A stretch of 64,000 nt of DNA, from NCBI RefSeq assembly GCF_029855045.1, contig NZ_CP123228.1, positions 3,782,001-3,846,000 on the forward strand, in the 5' to 3' direction. Both the position numbers and the translations under genes were made by a program. Positions 61,621 through 64,000 of this stretch are shown piece after piece. The DNA comes from Piscinibacter sp. XHJ-5 (GTDB lineage: Bacteria; Pseudomonadota; Gammaproteobacteria; Burkholderiales; Burkholderiaceae_C). The notes beneath the pieces are model-generated. The model was not told where the DNA came from and ran no database searches. It worked only from the letters and a program-made list of their open reading frames with translations. Each line of letters opens with the position of its first letter. Position 1 is the first letter of the stretch.

Positions 61621-63229
61621 GGAAGTACTCCTGGGCCAGCACGCCGCCGGTCGCGTTGACGAACAAGGTCCGCACCTGCTCCAGCGTGCCCACCGGCAGG
61701 GGGTCGAAGTCGCCGCCGGCGACGCCGGCCGGCAGGTCGGGCAGCACGTCCCGCTCGGTGGCGAAGCACGACACCGTCTCCTGGACGCCGCGGGGGTTCA
61801 TGCGGATCTCGAAGCGCATCTGGCCCGGCAGCGACACGCCCTGGGCGGCCGCCACCCGCGAGTCCTTCTGGAAGCGGTTGGGGAAGAAGCGGCTGATCCT
61901 CTGGTTCTCGTCCTGCAGGAAGCAGTACACGTGGGCGTCGCGGTTGGGCCGCACCGTCAGCTGCACCGCCTCGCCCTTGGCGAAACGCCGCGCCTCATTG
62001 GCGGTGGCCAGGCGAAGCGCCAGCGGCGTGGATGCCGGCCCGGCGGGCTTGGCCGTCGGGGCAGGCGCAGCCGGGCCATTGGCCGTGGGCGCGGGTGCGG
62101 CAGGCGCAGCGGGTGCATTGGCCGGCGCGGCCGCCACCGGGGCAGGCGGCACCGGCTGCACCTTGCCCTCGAGCTGCCGATGGTCCGCCTTGAGGTAGGC
62201 CTTGAGGAAGTCCTGCGACAGCTTGGGCTCGCGCGACAGGCCCAGCGCCTCGCGGTAGCGCGCCACGGCTTCCTTGATCTGCGGATTGACGACGCCGTCG
62301 ATCGGGCCGTCGTAGACCCGCCGCATGCGCAGCTGGAGCTGGAAGTACTCGATGATTTCGGTGGGGTGCGCGACCATGGCGTCGTACCAGTCGCGGATCT
62401 CCGCCGCGACGTCGGGGTCGTCATCGGTCGCGCCCAGGCAGGTCCAGTACGGCACCTTGGCAAGGCGGCCGAAGAGCTCGATGGACGCCATCTCGACGAG
62501 CGTGCGCAGCGCCTGCGCCTGGCCTTCGTTGGTGCCGGTCGACAGGCTGAAGTTGATGCCGAACTTGCGGATCTCGGCGTCGCCGTCGAAGCCCTTGCCC
62601 TGCTTGAACAGGATCACCTGGTTGCGCGAGGCGATGCCCGGCACGACGGTGAGGTCCTGCGTGGTCAGCATCGTGAGGTCGATGCCGAGGATGGACGCCG
62701 ATGCGGTGCCCGCGTAGCCGAGGTTGAGGTAGGGCGTGACCGCAACGCCCGCATCGACGTTGCGGCGCACGATGGTGTCGTCGAACTGGCTGATCGAGCC
62801 GCGCAGCGCGTACTGCGGCACCACCGCGAAGTGCTCGCGCTTGAGCGCCTGGAACAGGAAGCCGAGCGTGTTGCCCGAATCCTGGCCGTAGGCGACCAGG
62901 CGGATGGCGCGGCTGCGCCGCGTCATGTCGGACACGGCCGAGATCAGCATGTCCTTGGTGCCCGCATTGACCTTCTTGGTCTGGTCGGCCAGGTCCTCGA
63001 CGATCACCGTCAGGTCGCGGGTGCCGTAGTCCAGCAGCAGGTTGTCCATGCAACGCAGGCCGGCGGAGAAGTTGGTGATGGAGCGCCCGGGCGCGGCCTT
63101 GGGACCGGTCTTGACCTCCTTGACCTTGTCGACCACGGCCTGGTTGGGATCGAGCGTCGCGCAGCCTGCCAGCGCCGCCATCGCGATGGGCAGCGCACGT
63201 GCAATGAACCGGAGGGAAGAGGTCTTCAT
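61604..63229 (-). CDS. CsgG/HfaB-like outer membrane lipoprotein with DUF4384 domain
   Basis: A 541-residue lipoprotein (lipobox LAGC, Cys23). Residues ~40-280 resemble the CsgG/HfaB channel family: DMLISAVSDMTRRSRAIRLVAYGQD, YALRGSISQFDDTIV, a SASILGIDLTMLTTQDLTVVPG strand pair and NEGQAQALRTLVEMASIELFGRL. Then a helical peptidoglycan-binding-like unit (GPIDGVVNPQIKEAVARYREALGL), an Ala/Pro-rich linker (~375-410) and a DUF4384 beta domain (GEAVQLTVRPNRDAHVYCFLQDENQ). CsgG proteins export curli subunits. The combined architecture is unusual. The start at 63229 gives the signal peptide. Export role inferred. Confidence 0.8.
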   Translation of the reverse strand: MKTSSLRFIARALPIAMAALAGCATLDPNQAVVDKVKEVKTGPKAAPGRSITNFSAGLRCMDNLLLDYGTRDLTVIVEDLADQTKKVNAGTKDMLISAVSDMTRRSRAIRLVAYGQDSGNTLGFLFQALKREHFAVVPQYALRGSISQFDDTIVRRNVDAGVAVTPYLNLGYAGTASASILGIDLTMLTTQDLTVVPGIASRNQVILFKQGKGFDGDAEIRKFGINFSLSTGTNEGQAQALRTLVEMASIELFGRLAKVPYWTCLGATDDDPDVAAEIRDWYDAMVAHPTEIIEYFQLQLRMRRVYDGPIDGVVNPQIKEAVARYREALGLSREPKLSQDFLKAYLKADHRQLEGKVQPVPPAPVAAAPANAPAAPAAPAPTANGPAAPAPTAKPAGPASTPLALRLATANEARRFAKGEAVQLTVRPNRDAHVYCFLQDENQRISRFFPNRFQKDSRVAAAQGVSLPGQMRFEIRMNPRGVQETVSCFATERDVLPDLPAGVAGGDFDPLPVGTLEQVRTLFVNATGGVLAQEYFHVQPK

Positions 63230-63305
63230 GGTGTCCACCTTTGAGCCTTGCGGCGCCACCCAACCGGATGGCCTCGCAAAACACCGGCCGCATCCAGCGG
63301 CCGAC

Positions 63306-63374
63306 GCGGATCCGGCCCTGCCGGTCCGCCGAAGACGCCCCCTCGAGCGAAGCGCCGATGGCGCTGCGGGGGGG
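63306..63374 (-). repeat. structured intergenic repeat, copy B
   Basis: About 69 bp with GCGGATCCGG...CCGGTCCGC, then AGCGCC/GGCGCT around GAT, ending in a G-run. By eye it aligns with copy A (23935-24002) over its whole length and in the same arm order. It directly follows the stop of the gene at 63375. A further GGCCGC/GCGGCC hairpin lies just beyond it at 63286-63302. Confidence 0.5.
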
Positions 63375-63716
63375 CTACTTGCATTTGTTGTTGGCGTTGA
63401 TCACGTCACCGGTGATGATCACGTTCACCTCGGTCGGGCTGAACCCGGCGCGATTGCCGCCGATCACGTTGCCGATGTTGACGGCGCCGCAGTCCTGGCC
63501 GGCCTTGCGGGCGGCACCGGCAGCGGCGTCCTGGGCGTTCTGCGAGCCCGCCCGCGCCTTTTCCTTGGCCAGCTTGGCGAGCACCTGGGGCTCGAAGTCC
63601 ATGGGCTCGGACGTGGCGGCGTGCGCAACCCCGATGGTCAGCAGCGCGGTGGCGATGATGGCGACGGCCAGCACGACGGCAGTCAGGAGCAGCGACAGCG
63701 GGGAGGTCTTTTCCAT
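63375..63716 (-). CDS. small secreted protein upstream of the CsgG-like gene
   Basis: A 113-residue product: signal-anchor-like N-terminus (LLLTAVVLAVAIIATALLTIGVAHAA, cleavage near residue 34), a Lys/Ala-rich helix (LAKLAKEKARAGSQNAQDAAAGAA), then CGAVNIGNVIGGNRAGFSPTEVNVIITGDVINANNKCK. The C-terminus is Asn/Gly-rich with two Cys that could bridge. The Asn/Gly strand pattern resembles amyloid-type subunits weakly. Start at 63716. A candidate substrate or partner of the CsgG-like protein; that is inference from position. Confidence 0.7.
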   Translation of the reverse strand: MEKTSPLSLLLTAVVLAVAIIATALLTIGVAHAATSEPMDFEPQVLAKLAKEKARAGSQNAQDAAAGAARKAGQDCGAVNIGNVIGGNRAGFSPTEVNVIITGDVINANNKCK

Positions 63717-63733
63717 CTCGTTCTCCGAAGAGA

Positions 63734-63791
63734 ACCGCGCCCGGCGAAGGGGTCCGGGCGCGGTGCACAAACACAGCGCAGCAAGCTGCGC
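63734..63791 (-). promoter_or_regulatory. two tandem hairpins in the gap before the small secreted gene
   Basis: ACCGCGCCCGG (63734-63744) with CCGGGCGCGGT (63754-63764), an 11-bp perfect stem, and GCGCAGC (63776-63782) with GCTGCGC (63785-63791), a 7-bp perfect stem. They sit in the 85-bp gap between two leftward genes. They may act as an attenuator or RNA-processing site that sets unequal levels of the two products. No U-tract. Confidence 0.5.
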
Positions 63792-63801
63792 CCGCGGCGA
63801 A

Positions 63802-64000
63802 TCACTCCACCACGCCGATCTTGACCTTCTGCGAACCGCCCGAGCCGCCGCTGGCGTACTGGGTGATGTTGTGCGCCGTCACGTAGGCCGAGTGGTTGCC
63901 GATGTTCTTGTCGATCTTGCCGATCGTCATCTCTTGGGTGTGGCCCGACGTGCCGCTCTGGGTCTGGCGCAGGTTGGTCGAGTACACATAGGCCCACGAG
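63802..64000 (-). CDS. Gly/Asn/Ser-rich protein, 5' end off the right edge
   Basis: The last 65 residues of a leftward gene, open to the window edge and beyond. They read SWAYVYSTNLRQTQSGTSG, then MTIGKIDKNIGNHSAYVTAHN and ITQYASGGSGGSQKVKIGVVE. The residues are Gly, Ser, Asn, Gln and Thr-rich with alternating hydrophobics, as in secreted beta-structured or amyloid-type proteins. The true start is outside the window. It is the first visible gene of the CsgG-like cluster. No family named. Confidence 0.55.
   Translation of the reverse strand, partial: SWAYVYSTNLRQTQSGTSGHTQEMTIGKIDKNIGNHSAYVTAHNITQYASGGSGGSQKVKIGVVE

Overview
The window is a high-GC (roughly two-thirds G+C), gene-dense bacterial chromosome segment. 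Gene content points to a betaproteobacterium of the order Burkholderiales, probably the Rubrivivax/Leptothrix/Sphaerotilaceae side. Evidence includes dapA followed by bamC and a metallo-beta-lactamase-fold gene, the DsbB/ComEC/topoisomerase IV neighbourhood, a cyanide-insensitive-type cydAB behind a GbsR-like regulator, and several small proteins I associate with this order. No tRNA, rRNA, CRISPR array, integrase or insertion sequence was seen, and no stretch over 300 bases lacks a gene. Species assignment is an inference.

Layout. 1-7 kb: a truncated MscS-type channel, a small exported protein, a histone-deacetylase-fold enzyme, then a moxR-DUF58-transglutaminase-mltB run. 7-16 kb: two duplicated regulatory modules, each a large membrane Ser/Thr kinase with a divergent ECF sigma factor, with small exported or proline-rich proteins around them. 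16-26.5 kb: six co-oriented genes holding two paralogous sets of circularly permuted ATP-grasp, alpha-E and transglutaminase proteins, one set with ATP-grasp and alpha-E fused. 26.5-44 kb: mostly housekeeping genes: comEC, a RidA protein, dsbB, parE-GNAT-parC, an MFS transporter, an SDR, a methyltransferase, dapA, bamC, a YycJ-like hydrolase, a ribosomal-oxygenase-type cupin, an SlyD-like isomerase and a chorismate-lyase-like protein. 44-51 kb: an RND efflux pump and its adaptor, then lepB-coaBC-dut. 51-55.5 kb: egtD and the gbsR-cydA-cydB oxidase operon. 55.5-57.7 kb: small proteins and a lipoprotein hydrolase. 57.7-64 kb: a leftward envelope cluster with a CsgG-like lipoprotein, an OmpA protein, a DUF2807 protein, small secreted proteins, a canonical ECF sigma/anti-sigma pair and a caspase-fold protease. 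It runs off the right edge.

Three regions are the most interesting. (1) The two kinase/sigma pairs: both sigma factors carry Thr-rich sequence where ECF factors normally have an acidic patch in region 2.2, while the third ECF factor in the window keeps its acidic residues. This suggests sigma activation by phosphorylation. (2) The doubled ATP-grasp/alpha-E/transglutaminase locus, a predicted peptide-ligation system of unknown product. (3) The CsgG-like/caspase envelope cluster, which may export small Gly/Asn-rich proteins. Also notable are a perfect 9-bp inverted repeat before the cyd operon, an 18-bp perfect palindrome before a small lipoprotein gene, and two copies of a structured repeat placed directly after stop codons.
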